Shown in pieces: positions 8,339 to 17,134 of a stretch of 64,000 nucleotides of DNA (positions are counted from its first letter, which is position 1; the number at the start of each line of letters is the position of its first letter). The translations under genes and the position numbers were made by a program. Source of the DNA: Clostridia bacterium (lineage in GTDB: Bacteria > Bacillota > Clostridia > Oscillospirales > Acutalibacteraceae). A model generated the notes under the pieces. That model was not told where the DNA came from and did not search any database. It saw only the letters and a program-made list of their open reading frames with translations. The stretch spans positions 1-64,000 of the forward strand of contig JAFYVE010000030.1 of NCBI GenBank assembly GCA_017549285.1, given 5' to 3'.

Positions 8339-9547
8339 ATGAATAATCATGATAGTATTTATACTGTAAATCATGGAATTGAACAGTATACAATGACTGT
8401 AACAAAAGATGAATTCATGCAAGTGTATAAGCTTTCAGCTAAAGAAAGATATAATTCAATTTTAATTGTTTCTCTCGTTTGTATTATATCTTCTTTGTTG
8501 GCTATTCCGTTTAATTCATTAGCTGTTGCAATTATTGCTTCATTTGGTTTTATTTATTTTTTATTATTGTTAATTTCTTTACATTCTGTTAAAAGTCAAT
8601 GGGTTAAGAAAAGTCAGACAATTGAAAGCAGACAGTTTCTTGTTGATATATTTGAAGATAAAATTTCAGTTTCTACCATTGAAAATGGTGAGCTAATCAA
8701 CAGATATTCAATGAATTATGATAACGTTGTTTTTAAAAAGGAAAATGAGCAATTTATTTTGTTAGTTGATGATATTCAATTATTTTATGTCAAAAAATCA
8801 ATATTACCTGAGGATAGCATATTAAAGGGTATTCTTAATAAGTCTGATGCAAAATACAAGAAAATCAGTATTGTTAATAATATTAACATAATTCTTTACA
8901 TAGTAACTGCTGTTTTATCTTTGTTTATATACTCATGTATTGATTCAATTGCTACATATCTCGGAAATCCGTCTTGTTGGTTATATTTTCTTGTGTTACC
9001 TTTTTCTGCAGGATTGATTATTCTTTCCTTAATACTGAAAAAGTATAATCTGAAATGGAAACCATCATTGATATTCGGAATTGTTTTTTCATTATTCTGT
9101 ATTATAAACGGTCTTGGACAAGTCGGATATAATAAATACTATGACAGTGGTTATAATGTTATTTATGAAACAGAAAACCACATTGGTATTGAAATTCCTG
9201 TTCCGGACAACATTAAATTCTATAAAGATAGTTATACTGAAAATAACAGAATTGAAATAATCAATGATGCAAATATGGAATTTTCTGAGCAGGAATATGT
9301 TCAGACTGATATCAATTATGTTGAAAAAATAATTTCATATGATGTATGGGTAAAAGGATTACCAGATAATTATAAGGATATTATTCCGCATCCTGATTAC
9401 TTTGCAGATTCAGAATATTCAATTCTGTATAATGTTGACACAAAAGAGATTAATACAGTTCCAAGTGAAAGAGGTACACACAGACTTGTACTTATTGCTT
9501 ACTATTACGGAACTCTTGATATTGTTGAATATACAATAAAGATATAA
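8339..9547 (+). CDS. Membrane protein with YcxB-like N-terminal domain
   Basis: 402 residues. Residues 1-160 resemble the YcxB-like architecture: a short polar N-terminus, two adjacent hydrophobic helices (about 42-85), then a soluble beta-rich domain containing a run like DNVVFKKENEQFILLVDDIQLFYV cut into short strands. Three further hydrophobic segments follow near 180-265, and the last 130 residues are polar and probably lie on the opposite membrane face. The ATG follows GAGGTGAT. It stands alone between two terminators. No function is assigned; Tyr-rich AT-biased composition is a little more extreme than its neighbours. Confidence 0.6.
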   Translation: MNNHDSIYTVNHGIEQYTMTVTKDEFMQVYKLSAKERYNSILIVSLVCIISSLLAIPFNSLAVAIIASFGFIYFLLLLISLHSVKSQWVKKSQTIESRQFLVDIFEDKISVSTIENGELINRYSMNYDNVVFKKENEQFILLVDDIQLFYVKKSILPEDSILKGILNKSDAKYKKISIVNNINIILYIVTAVLSLFIYSCIDSIATYLGNPSCWLYFLVLPFSAGLIILSLILKKYNLKWKPSLIFGIVFSLFCIINGLGQVGYNKYYDSGYNVIYETENHIGIEIPVPDNIKFYKDSYTENNRIEIINDANMEFSEQEYVQTDINYVEKIISYDVWVKGLPDNYKDIIPHPDYFADSEYSILYNVDTKEINTVPSERGTHRLVLIAYYYGTLDIVEYTIKI

Positions 9548-9552
9548 AAGTT

Positions 9553-9586
9553 AAGCACTGCCCTTGCGGACAGTGCTTTATTTTTG
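9553..9586. terminator. Bidirectional terminator between convergent genes
   Basis: AAGCACTG (9553-9560) and CAGTGCTT (9571-9578) form an 8-bp stem with a 10-base loop. TATTTTTG follows on the plus strand and an A/T-rich AACTTTTAT flank on the minus strand, serving the YcxB-like gene and fucO. Confidence 0.75.
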
Positions 9587-9594
9587 TTATCAGA

Positions 9595-10743
9595 TTACAT
9601 AAGTGAAAGATAAAGAGCTTTAATTTCTTCAACAGATGTTTCTCTGGGATTACCGGGACGGCAAGCATCGTCAAATGCAGACTGTGCAAGGAAATCAACA
9701 TCTTCAGCCTTAACAATTTCTTTAAGGTCTGCAGGAATGCCGACATCAGCGCTGAGTTTCTTAACAGCATCGATAGCAGCTTTTCTTGCATCTTCAAGAG
9801 TCATTGCATCAACACCGACAACGCCCATAGCCTTTGCGATATCTCTGTACTTCTCTCCTGTTTCAGGAGCATTGTATTCCATAACAGTGGGGAGAATAAT
9901 TGCATTTGCAACGCCGTGAGGTGTATCATAAAGAGCACCGAGAGGATGAGCCATTGAGTGAACAATACCAAGACCTACGTTTGAGAAGCCCATACCTGCA
10001 ACGTACTGACCGAGAGCCATACCTTCTCTGCCTTCGTCTGTGTTGTCAACTGCACCACGGAGACTCTTTGCAATAATTTCAATGGCTTTGATGTGGAACA
10101 TATCGCTCATTTCCCATGCACCTTTTGTGATGTAACCTTCGATTGCATGAGTAAGAGCATCCATACCTGTAGCTGCTGTAAGTCCCTTGGGCATTGAAGC
10201 CATCATATCGGGGTCAACAACTGCAACAACAGGGATATCATGAACGTCAACGCAAACCATCTTACGATTCTTTGCAACATCTGTAATAACATAGTTGATT
10301 GTAACTTCAGCAGCTGTACCTGCTGTTGTGGGGACGGCAATAATGGGTACGCACTTATTCTTTGTAGGAGCAACGCCTTCAAGTGATACAACATCAGCGA
10401 ATTCAGGGTTTGTGATGATAATACCGATAGCCTTAGCTGTGTCCATTGATGAACCGCCGCCGATTGCTACGATACAGTCTGCACCTGAAGCCTTGAAAGC
10501 TTCAACACCTGCCTGAACATTTTCAACTGTAGGGTTGGCTTTGATTTCTGAGAACATTGCATATTCAATTCCTGCATTATCAAGAACGTCAGTAACCTTC
10601 TTGGTAACACCGAACTTAATAAGATCAGGGTCTGAACATACAAAAGCCTTTGCGAATGCTCTTGCTTTGATTTCATCAGCAACAGCAGCAATAGCGCCTT
10701 TGCCGTGATAGCTTGTTTCGTTGAGGACGAATCTGTTTGCCAT
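9595..10743 (-). CDS. fucO: Iron-containing alcohol dehydrogenase, lactaldehyde reductase-like
   Basis: NADH-dependent reduction of L-lactaldehyde to 1,2-propanediol during fucose/rhamnose fermentation. The 382 residues follow E. coli FucO closely from the N-terminus (MANRFVLNET) onward. The dinucleotide motif is IGGGSSMDTAKAI (about 94-106), and the Fe2+ ligands are recognisable in TGMDALTHAIEGY (Asp, His), VHSMAHPLGA (His) and TPHGVANA (His). AAGGAG precedes the start. It follows a signal-peptidase-like gene by 19 bases and shares its transcript. No fucose isomerase, kinase or aldolase is in the window, so other aldehydes are possible substrates. Confidence 0.9.
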   Translation of the reverse strand: MANRFVLNETSYHGKGAIAAVADEIKARAFAKAFVCSDPDLIKFGVTKKVTDVLDNAGIEYAMFSEIKANPTVENVQAGVEAFKASGADCIVAIGGGSSMDTAKAIGIIITNPEFADVVSLEGVAPTKNKCVPIIAVPTTAGTAAEVTINYVITDVAKNRKMVCVDVHDIPVVAVVDPDMMASMPKGLTAATGMDALTHAIEGYITKGAWEMSDMFHIKAIEIIAKSLRGAVDNTDEGREGMALGQYVAGMGFSNVGLGIVHSMAHPLGALYDTPHGVANAIILPTVMEYNAPETGEKYRDIAKAMGVVGVDAMTLEDARKAAIDAVKKLSADVGIPADLKEIVKAEDVDFLAQSAFDDACRPGNPRETSVEEIKALYLSLM

Positions 10744-10762
10744 AAAAAAATCTCCTTTTATT

Positions 10763-11206
10763 TTACTTTTTAATTTTTGAATAAATTTTTATTAAAGGCA
10801 ATCTTAAAGGAATAATGTTAAGCCACACAATCCTGAAAAATTTCCATATAATACTATTTTGATTAATAATCCTGTTTTTACGAATTACAGAATCACACTT
10901 TGCAAGTATACAGTTTATATCTAAAGGACCTTCTATTTTATCCTGAGAATCTCCGATGAAATATATACCGTCATCAGTAATATTTTTAACTCTGTGAAGA
11001 ACACATTTGCCGTTCTTTCGTCTGTAAAAAAGTATATCTCCTTTTTTTATATTTTCATCAACAGGTGTCAGAATAACAGTATCTCTTTTATGAACAAGAA
11101 AAGGAACCATACTGTTACCGGTAACAGTAAGTTTGACAACTTCGTTTTTATTGAATTTATCATTCATTATGATAAGAAAATCATCAGCATTATATTTATT
11201 GTTCAT
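10763..11206 (-). CDS. S26-type signal peptidase-like protein
   Basis: 147 residues. GNSMVPFL (about 31-38) is the Ser-containing box of S24/S26 peptidases, RDTVILTPVDENIKKGDIL forms the following strand region, and VLHRV supplies a conserved His in the position used by ER/archaeal-type Ser-His signal peptidases rather than the bacterial Ser-Lys dyad. A hydrophobic stretch with basic ends lies at the C-terminus (about 118-147) and may be the membrane anchor. The start follows AAGGATG. It is upstream of, and probably cotranscribed with, fucO, with no obvious functional link. It could process a specialised substrate rather than act as housekeeping LepB. Confidence 0.72.
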   Translation of the reverse strand: MNNKYNADDFLIIMNDKFNKNEVVKLTVTGNSMVPFLVHKRDTVILTPVDENIKKGDILFYRRKNGKCVLHRVKNITDDGIYFIGDSQDKIEGPLDINCILAKCDSVIRKNRIINQNSIIWKFFRIVWLNIIPLRLPLIKIYSKIKK

Positions 11207-11316
11207 AAAACCATCCTTATTGTTAATTATATAACAATATTTTGTGTTTATTTTTACATATTGGAATTATAACTCAAAAATATTACATATATATAGTATA
11301 AATGACAAATTAATTA

Positions 11317-11345
11317 TTGACTTTATACAATTAATATGATATTCT
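11317..11345 (+). promoter_or_regulatory. Promoter of the lysine-riboswitch transcript
   Basis: TTGACT (11317-11322), 17-base spacer, TATTCT (11340-11345); predicted transcription start falls at the base of the aptamer P1 stem. Confidence 0.5.
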
Positions 11346-11349
11346 TGAA

Positions 11350-11516
11350 TCAATAAGATAGAGGTGCGGAAATTATCAGTAACTGTCTGTTTCCCGATAG
11401 TAAGACAGATGAAAGGAATTTTCGCCGAGGATTATAATATTTATCGGAGTGTTATTTTCCGGGGTGCGGTAGAATATGCCGTAAACTGTCACATTTGTGG
11501 AGTGCTATCGTGATTG
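11350..11516 (+). promoter_or_regulatory. Lysine riboswitch (L box) aptamer
   Basis: The consensus blocks appear in order: AGATAGAGGTGCG (11356-11368), CAGTAAC, GAAAGGAATTTTCGCCGAGG (about 11411-11430), AACTGTCAC (11483-11491) and TGGAGTGCTATC (11498-11509). GATAG (11357-11361) pairs with CTATC (11505-11509) to close P1. This is the Rfam RF00168 class, which binds lysine and normally switches lysine biosynthesis or uptake genes off. It precedes an NhaC-family transporter, a gene class previously predicted to import lysine on the basis of this element. Confidence 0.9.
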
Positions 11517-11524
11517 ATTTTCAG

Positions 11525-11559
11525 CAGATCATGGTGTATTTCACTGTGGTCTGTTTTTT
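11525..11559 (+). terminator. Riboswitch expression-platform terminator
   Basis: CAGATCATGGTG (11525-11536) pairs with CACTGTGGTCTG (11542-11553), three wobbles, 5-base loop, followed by six Ts (11554-11559). It lies between the aptamer and the ribosome site, consistent with lysine-dependent premature termination. Confidence 0.85.
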
Positions 11560-11581
11560 ATTTCAGAAAGGAAAGATTTCA

Positions 11582-13369
11582 ATGAAAACTCGCAAAAAAC
11601 TCATTTGTATGATTCTTGCACTTGTTTTCTGCAGCTTTATGATTATTTCCTCAGCTGCAAGTTCTGAACCTGTTTCAGAAGATGTATTAACAATCGGTGC
11701 AACAGAATCTACAGAATCATCACTCAATGTTTATGAAGAAGAGTGCGGTGATTGTGAAGGTACAGGATTTACATGCGAACATAATACAGTTTGTGAATCC
11801 TGCAGCGGTACAGGCATTATCAATGTAAAAGATACTGCAGACAGCAGTTATTTTGCATCATTCTGGGCACTTATTCCTCCCATTATCGCTATCGGACTTG
11901 CTCTTATCACAAAAGAAGTTTATTCTTCACTTTTTGTTGGTATTGCAGTCGGTGGACTTCTTGCTGCAAACGTATTCAAAGAAGGATTCTCACTTACAGG
12001 TGCAATGGACCATATAATCAGCGACGGTCTTATTTCAGCTGTATCTGACAGTGCAGGTATCTTCATTTTCCTTGTACTTCTTGGTGTTATGGTTGCACTT
12101 ATCAACAAGTCAGGCGGCTCAAGAGCATTCGGCAACTGGGCTGTTAAACACATCAAATCAAGAGCTGGAGCTATGCTTGCAACATTTGCACTCGGTGTTC
12201 TTATTTTCATCGACGACTATTTCAACTGTCTCACAGTCGGCTCTGTTATGAGACCTGTTACTGACTCTCATAATGTTTCAAGAGCTAAATTTGCTTACCT
12301 TATCGATGCTACAGCTGCTCCCATCTGTATGATTGCACCCATTTCTTCCTGGGCTGCTGCAGTTGCATCTTATGCAGAAGAAGGACAGGGTCTCAAACTC
12401 TTCATTCAGGCTATTCCTTACAACTATTATTCACTTCTTACTTTTGTATTCATTATTGCTATTGTTTTCCTTAAGGTTGATTTTGGCCCGATGAAACTTC
12501 ACGAAATGAATGCAATACTTAACAATGACCTTTACACTTCAGGCGACAAAGTTGACAATGTTGCCGAAGAAGAAGGAAATGCAAACGGTAAAGTTATTGA
12601 TCTTATTCTTCCCGTTGTATTCCTTATTGTTACTTGTGTATTTGCTCTTGTTTATAACGGCGGCATTCTTGACGGTGCTAACTTTATCGACGCTTTCTCA
12701 AACACAGATGCTACAGTAGGTCTTCCCTGGGGTGCACTTATCGCTCTTGTTCTTACAATGATTTATATGGTATGCAGAAGAGTTATCACTTTCAAGGGTG
12801 CGATGGAATGTATCCCCGAAGGCTTCAAAGCAATGGTTCCCGCTATCACAATCCTTACTTTTGCAACAGCTCTCAAGAACATGACAGGTCTCCTCGGTGC
12901 AAAATATTTCGTTGCTGACCTTATGAATGGTGCTGCTGAAGGTCTTGCAAACTTCCTTCCTGCTATCATTTTCCTTGTTGCTTGTGGTCTTGCTTTTGCA
13001 ACAGGTACATCATGGGGCACATTCGGTATTCTCATTCCCATCGTTACAGCTATATTCCCTGCAGATTCAACAATCCTTGTTATCGGTATTTCAGCTTGTC
13101 TTGCAGGTGCTGTATGTGGTGACCACTGCTCACCTATTTCAGACACAACAATTATGTCTTCAGCAGGTGCTCAGTGTAACCATATCAACCATGTAAATAC
13201 TCAGCTTCCTTATGCAATTACTGTTGCTGCAATTTCATTTGTATGCTATGTGATTTCCGGTTTTGTACAGAATGCAATCATTATGCTTGCAATCGGTATT
13301 GTTCTTACTGTTGCTACAATTCTTGTAATTAAAATGCTTACAAAGAAAGATAAAAAAACAGCAAAATAA
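11582..13369 (+). CDS. NhaC-family transporter, predicted lysine transporter with zinc-hairpin extension
   Basis: 595-residue inner-membrane protein of the NhaC Na+/H+ antiporter superfamily; about 12 hydrophobic helices from residue 90 onward include FIDDYFNCLTVGSVMRP and GDHCSPISDTTIMSS, both characteristic. An upstream in-frame ATG (11495) lies inside the riboswitch, whereas AAAGGAAAG precedes the ATG at 11582, so the latter is used. Unusually, residues 1-27 look like a signal peptide or first helix, and residues 55-78 hold two CxxCxGxG motifs (CGDCEGTG, CESCSGTG) as in the DnaJ zinc region. Control by a lysine riboswitch supports lysine uptake; this family was called LysW in comparative work. 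Na+ or proton coupling is inferred. Confidence 0.88.
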   Translation: MKTRKKLICMILALVFCSFMIISSAASSEPVSEDVLTIGATESTESSLNVYEEECGDCEGTGFTCEHNTVCESCSGTGIINVKDTADSSYFASFWALIPPIIAIGLALITKEVYSSLFVGIAVGGLLAANVFKEGFSLTGAMDHIISDGLISAVSDSAGIFIFLVLLGVMVALINKSGGSRAFGNWAVKHIKSRAGAMLATFALGVLIFIDDYFNCLTVGSVMRPVTDSHNVSRAKFAYLIDATAAPICMIAPISSWAAAVASYAEEGQGLKLFIQAIPYNYYSLLTFVFIIAIVFLKVDFGPMKLHEMNAILNNDLYTSGDKVDNVAEEEGNANGKVIDLILPVVFLIVTCVFALVYNGGILDGANFIDAFSNTDATVGLPWGALIALVLTMIYMVCRRVITFKGAMECIPEGFKAMVPAITILTFATALKNMTGLLGAKYFVADLMNGAAEGLANFLPAIIFLVACGLAFATGTSWGTFGILIPIVTAIFPADSTILVIGISACLAGAVCGDHCSPISDTTIMSSAGAQCNHINHVNTQLPYAITVAAISFVCYVISGFVQNAIIMLAIGIVLTVATILVIKMLTKKDKKTAK

Positions 13370-13385
13370 ACTAAACATTACTGTT

Positions 13386-13418
13386 CTCACTGTCTTTTTA
13401 AGACAGTGAGATTTTTTT
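13386..13418 (+). terminator. Intrinsic terminator after the lysine-regulated transporter
   Basis: CTCACTGTCTT (13386-13396) and AAGACAGTGAG (13400-13410) make an 11-bp perfect stem with a 3-base loop, followed by A and seven Ts. Confidence 0.92.
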
Positions 13419-13430
13419 GTTTTATCTCTA

Positions 13431-13459
13431 TTGATATTGTACATTTAAAATGTTATACT
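13431..13459 (+). promoter_or_regulatory. Sigma-A-like promoter of the xylose operon
   Basis: TTGATA (13431-13436), 17-base spacer, TATACT (13454-13459). No XylR-type operator is obvious around it. Confidence 0.5.
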
Positions 13460-13489
13460 TATGTAAATAATTTATAAATGGGGAATTTT

Positions 13490-14974
13490 ATGCTTTATAT
13501 AGGAATTGACCTTGGAACATCGGCAGCAAAATTACTTCTTGTTGATGAAAAAGGGGTCATTTTAAACGAAGTTTCAAAAGAATATCCTGTATATTTCCCT
13601 CATTCCGGATGGTCTGAACAAAATCCGGAAGACTGGATTACAGCTATTAATGACGGACTTGAAGAATTACTTATTGATTGTGATAAATCAGCTGTAAAAG
13701 GAATCGGTTGCGGCGGTCAGATGCATGGATTAGTTGTTCTTGATAAAAACGACAATGTAATCCGGCCTGCTATTCTCTGGAATGACGGCAGAACATACAA
13801 GGAAGTAAATTACCTTAATAATGTAATCGGTCAGGATGTCTTATCTGCAAATACCGCAAACATAGCTTTTGCAGGATTTACAGCTCCTAAAATACTGTGG
13901 ATGAAGAATAATGAACCTGAATTATTTAACAGAATCAGTAAGATTATGCTTCCTAAGGATTACATAAATTATATTCTGACGGGTGTTCATTCTTGTGATT
14001 TTTCAGATGCTTCGGGTATGCTTTTGCTTGATGTTAAGAATAAATGTTGGTCAGAAAAAATGCTTGAAATCTGCAGTATTTCTGAAAATCAACTCCCCGC
14101 TCTATATGAAAGCTATGAAGTTACAGGCACATTAAAGCCTGAAATTGCAAAAAAATTCGGTCTTTCATCTGATGTAAAACTTGTTGCCGGTGCAGGTGAC
14201 AATGCAGCGGCTGCAATAGGGACAGGTACAATCGGAAACGGTAACTGTAATATTTCAATCGGCACATCGGGTACTATTTTTATTTCAAGTAATGAATTCA
14301 GTGTTGATAACAATAATGCACTTCATTCATTTGCTCATGCGGACGGCGGATATCACCTGATGGGTTGTATGCTTTCTGCTGCTTCCTGTAACAAATGGTT
14401 TATGGATGACATACTCTGTAATAAAGATTACAACGGCATACAAGGACTTATTAAAGAGGAAAATCTTGGAAGAAATGATGTATACTTCCTCCCCTACCTT
14501 ATGGGTGAAAGAAGTCCCGTCAATGATACAAATGCAAGAGGTACATTTATCGGAATGAGCCTTGCAACAAAGAAAGAGGATATGCTTCAGGCTGTTCTTG
14601 AAGGTGTAGCATTTGCAATCCGTGACAGCTTTGAGGTTGCAAAATCACTCGGAATTAATATCAAATCAAGCAATATTTGCGGCGGTGGTGCAAAGAGTAA
14701 ACTGTGGCAAAAAATCTTTGCAAATGTTCTCGGTATCCCTCTAAATATACTGAAAACAGAACAGGGACCGGGCTACGGCGGTGCAATTCTTGCAATGGTT
14801 GCTTGTAATGAGTATTATTCTGTTGCGGATGCATGTAAAAATCTCGTTGAAATTTCAGAAACGGTTTATCCCGATAAGGAATTGACAAACCGTTATGAAA
14901 TCAAATATAACAAATTCAGAAAGATATATCCTGCACTTAAAAACACATTTGCAGATATGATAACGGAGGAATAA
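13490..14974 (+). CDS. xylB: Xylulokinase
   Basis: FGGY-family kinase that phosphorylates D-xylulose to xylulose-5-phosphate. The N-terminal phosphate loop is [14 protein letters not shown], the substrate region [13 protein letters not shown] is typical of XylB, and the C-terminal adenosine loop is [14 protein letters not shown] near residue 400. An ATG at 13478 is in frame, but GGGGA lies between it and the ATG at 13490, which is therefore the likelier start and gives 494 residues, the normal length. xylA begins 2 bases after the stop. Confidence 0.94.
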   Translation: MLYIGIDLGTSAAKLLLVDEKGVILNEVSKEYPVYFPHSGWSEQNPEDWITAINDGLEELLIDCDKSAVKGIGCGGQMHGLVVLDKNDNVIRPAILWNDGRTYKEVNYLNNVIGQDVLSANTANIAFAGFTAPKILWMKNNEPELFNRISKIMLPKDYINYILTGVHSCDFSDASGMLLLDVKNKCWSEKMLEICSISENQLPALYESYEVTGTLKPEIAKKFGLSSDVKLVAGAGDNAAAAIGTGTIGNGNCNISIGTSGTIFISSNEFSVDNNNALHSFAHADGGYHLMGCMLSAASCNKWFMDDILCNKDYNGIQGLIKEENLGRNDVYFLPYLMGERSPVNDTNARGTFIGMSLATKKEDMLQAVLEGVAFAIRDSFEVAKSLGINIKSSNICGGGAKSKLWQKIFANVLGIPLNILKTEQGPGYGGAILAMVACNEYYSVADACKNLVEISETVYPDKELTNRYEIKYNKFRKIYPALKNTFADMITEE

Positions 14975-14976
14975 AA

Positions 14977-16296
14977 ATGGCTGAAATATTTACAAACATT
15001 CCCGAAATCAAATATGAGGGTTCAAAGAGCAAAAACAACCTTGCTTTTAAATTTTACGATCCTGAAAAGGTTGTTCTCGGTAAAACAATGAAAGAACATC
15101 TTCCCTTTGCTATGGCATGGTGGCATAATCTTTGTGCCGGTGGAACAGATATGTTCGGCAGAGACACTGCAGATAAGTCATTCGGTGCTGAAAAAGGTAC
15201 AATGAAACACGCAAAGGCTAAAGTTGATGCCGGTTTTGAATTTATGCAGAAACTAGGCATTGAATATTTCTGTTTCCACGATGTTGATATTGTGCCTGAA
15301 GCAGATGATATAAACGAAACAAATGCAAGACTTGATGAAATTTCTGATTACATTCTTGAAAAAATGAACGTAACAGGCATCAAGTGTCTCTGGGGTACTG
15401 CAAATATGTTCTCAAATCCAAGATTTATGAACGGTGTCGGTAGCACAAACTCAGCTGATGTTTACTGTTTTGCTGCAGCTCAGATTAAGAAAGCTCTTGA
15501 TCTTACTGTAAAACTTGGCGGTAAAGGTTATGTTTTCTGGGGCGGAAGAGAAGGTTACGAAACACTTCTCAATACAGAAATGAAGTTTGAGCAGGAGAAC
15601 ATTGCAAGACTTATGAAAATGGCTGTTGAATATGGCAGAAAAATCGGTTTCACAGGTGATTTCTATATTGAACCCAAACCCAAGGAGCCCATGAAGCATC
15701 AGTATGATTTTGATGCAGCAACTGCAATCGGTTTCCTTCGTCAGTACGGTCTTGATAAAGACTTCAAGATGAATATTGAAGCAAATCACGCTACACTTGC
15801 AGGTCACACATTCCAACACGAGCTCAGAGTATCTGCAATAAACGGTATGCTCGGAAGTATCGATGCTAATCAGGGCGACTATCTTCTCGGATGGGACACA
15901 GACGAATTCCCCTTTGATGTTTACGAAGCTACAATGTGTATGTATGAAGTTATAAAAGCAGGCGGTCTTACAGGCGGTTTTAACTTCGATGCTAAAAACA
16001 GACGCCCCAGCAATACATACGAAGATATGTTTGAAGCTTATATCCTCGGTATGGACACATTTGCTCTCGGTCTTCTGAATGCTGCAAAAATTATTGAGGA
16101 CGGCAGAATTGACGAATTCGTATCTGAGAAGTATTCATCATTCAGAAATACAGAAATCGGCTCAAAAATCCTCTCAGGCAATGCTACACTTGAAGAACTC
16201 GCATCATATGCCGCTGATAAGAAAAATGTTGAAACTCCGATTTCAGGTAAACAAGAAAGACTTGAGGGAATTGTCAACAGTATTCTTTTTGGATGA
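14977..16296 (+). CDS. xylA: Xylose isomerase
   Basis: Metal-dependent interconversion of D-xylose and D-xylulose. At 439 residues it is a class II enzyme with the N-terminal extension. Catalytic and metal sites are visible: [11 protein letters not shown] (His, Asp), [37 protein letters not shown] and GSIDANQGD. Its ATG is 2 bases after the xylB stop and is served by GGAGG inside the xylB 3' end. Gene order xylB-xylA is reversed from the enteric arrangement but common in Clostridia. No xylose transporter or regulator is in the immediate neighbourhood. Confidence 0.97.
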   Translation: MAEIFTNIPEIKYEGSKSKNNLAFKFYDPEKVVLGKTMKEHLPFAMAWWHNLCAGGTDMFGRDTADKSFGAEKGTMKHAKAKVDAGFEFMQKLGIEYFCFHDVDIVPEADDINETNARLDEISDYILEKMNVTGIKCLWGTANMFSNPRFMNGVGSTNSADVYCFAAAQIKKALDLTVKLGGKGYVFWGGREGYETLLNTEMKFEQENIARLMKMAVEYGRKIGFTGDFYIEPKPKEPMKHQYDFDAATAIGFLRQYGLDKDFKMNIEANHATLAGHTFQHELRVSAINGMLGSIDANQGDYLLGWDTDEFPFDVYEATMCMYEVIKAGGLTGGFNFDAKNRRPSNTYEDMFEAYILGMDTFALGLLNAAKIIEDGRIDEFVSEKYSSFRNTEIGSKILSGNATLEELASYAADKKNVETPISGKQERLEGIVNSILFG

Positions 16297-16297
16297 T

Positions 16298-17020
16298 ATG
16301 AAATACACAAAAAGTGAATGGTTTGGTTTTGAGCGGCTTGATTTTGAATTTAAAGGTAAAAAAGCAATCATTATACTTCCGCATTGCAAATCAAACAATA
16401 AATGGTTGTTAAAAACCGAATACTTCGGAGCTTTTCCTGAATTCGAAATTCAGATGCTTAATAAGGGGTATTATGTCGCACACATTGACAATACAACAAG
16501 ATGGTGTCTTCCTGAAGATACACAAAGGCAAGCTGAATTTATAGATTTTATTGCTGAGAATTTTAATCTGAGCAAAAAATGTGTTCCGGTCGGTATGAGC
16601 TGTGGTGGTATGCAAGCAATTTATCTTGCTTCTGCATATCCCGAAAAAACAGCAGCAATCTATATAGATGCTCCTGTATTGAACTTTCTCAGTTGTCCAT
16701 TCAATATCGGAAATGCAAAGAATGATGATCAGACCGAATTTATAAATGCCAGAGGAATGACCCTAAAAGACCTTATCAACTTCAGAAATCATCCTGTTGA
16801 TCATATTGACAACCTGATAACAAACCGAATACCTGTTGCACTTATTTGCGGTGACAGTGATATTATTGTTCCTTATGATGAGAATGGTATTTATCTGTCT
16901 GAAAAATATAAAAAAACAGATATTCCTTTTTTTGAAGTTATAAAAAAAGGTTGCAATCATCATCCTCACGGTCTTGATGACAATACCGATTTAATTGAAT
17001 TTATTGAATCTGTATATTAA
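16298..17020 (+). CDS. Alpha/beta hydrolase coupled to xylA
   Basis: 240-residue single-domain alpha/beta hydrolase without signal peptide. The nucleophile elbow is VGMSCGGMQA (about 98-107), the acid lies in ICGDSDIIVPYDE (about 186-198) and the His in NHHPHGLDD near residue 225. A longer in-frame reading overlaps xylA, but the ATG at 16298 directly follows the xylA TGA with one base between, so translation is probably coupled by reinitiation. A role in deacylating imported xylo-oligosaccharide derivatives (for example acetyl or feruloyl groups) would suit the operon, but this is inference. Confidence 0.8.
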   Translation: MKYTKSEWFGFERLDFEFKGKKAIIILPHCKSNNKWLLKTEYFGAFPEFEIQMLNKGYYVAHIDNTTRWCLPEDTQRQAEFIDFIAENFNLSKKCVPVGMSCGGMQAIYLASAYPEKTAAIYIDAPVLNFLSCPFNIGNAKNDDQTEFINARGMTLKDLINFRNHPVDHIDNLITNRIPVALICGDSDIIVPYDENGIYLSEKYKKTDIPFFEVIKKGCNHHPHGLDDNTDLIEFIESVY

Positions 17021-17026
17021 AAATTA

Positions 17027-17065
17027 CAGCGGAATCTTTGAAATAAAGATATCCGCTGATTTTTT
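17027..17065 (+). terminator. Intrinsic terminator of the xylose operon
   Basis: CAGCGGA (17027-17033) pairs with TCCGCTG (17052-17058); inner ATCTTT and AAAGAT extend the stem. ATTTTTTA follows. Confidence 0.88.
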
Positions 17066-17090
17066 ATATTCTCGAAATTGCTTTAATTAC

Positions 17091-17122
17091 ATAAAAAAGC
17101 CTCTGCGTTTCCACAGAGGCTT
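17091..17122 (-). terminator. Intrinsic terminator of pckG
   Basis: AAGCCTCTG (17097-17105) and CAGAGGCTT (17114-17122) form a 9-bp stem. On the minus strand it is followed by TTTTTAT. It lies 12 bases past the pckG stop. Confidence 0.88.
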
Positions 17123-17134
17123 AAATTATTTGAA

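Noticed and set aside
11495..11581. N-terminal extension of the NhaC-family transporter
   Set aside because: It overlaps the end of the lysine aptamer and the terminator stem; the signal-like N-terminus starts cleanly at 11582 after AAAGGAAAG.
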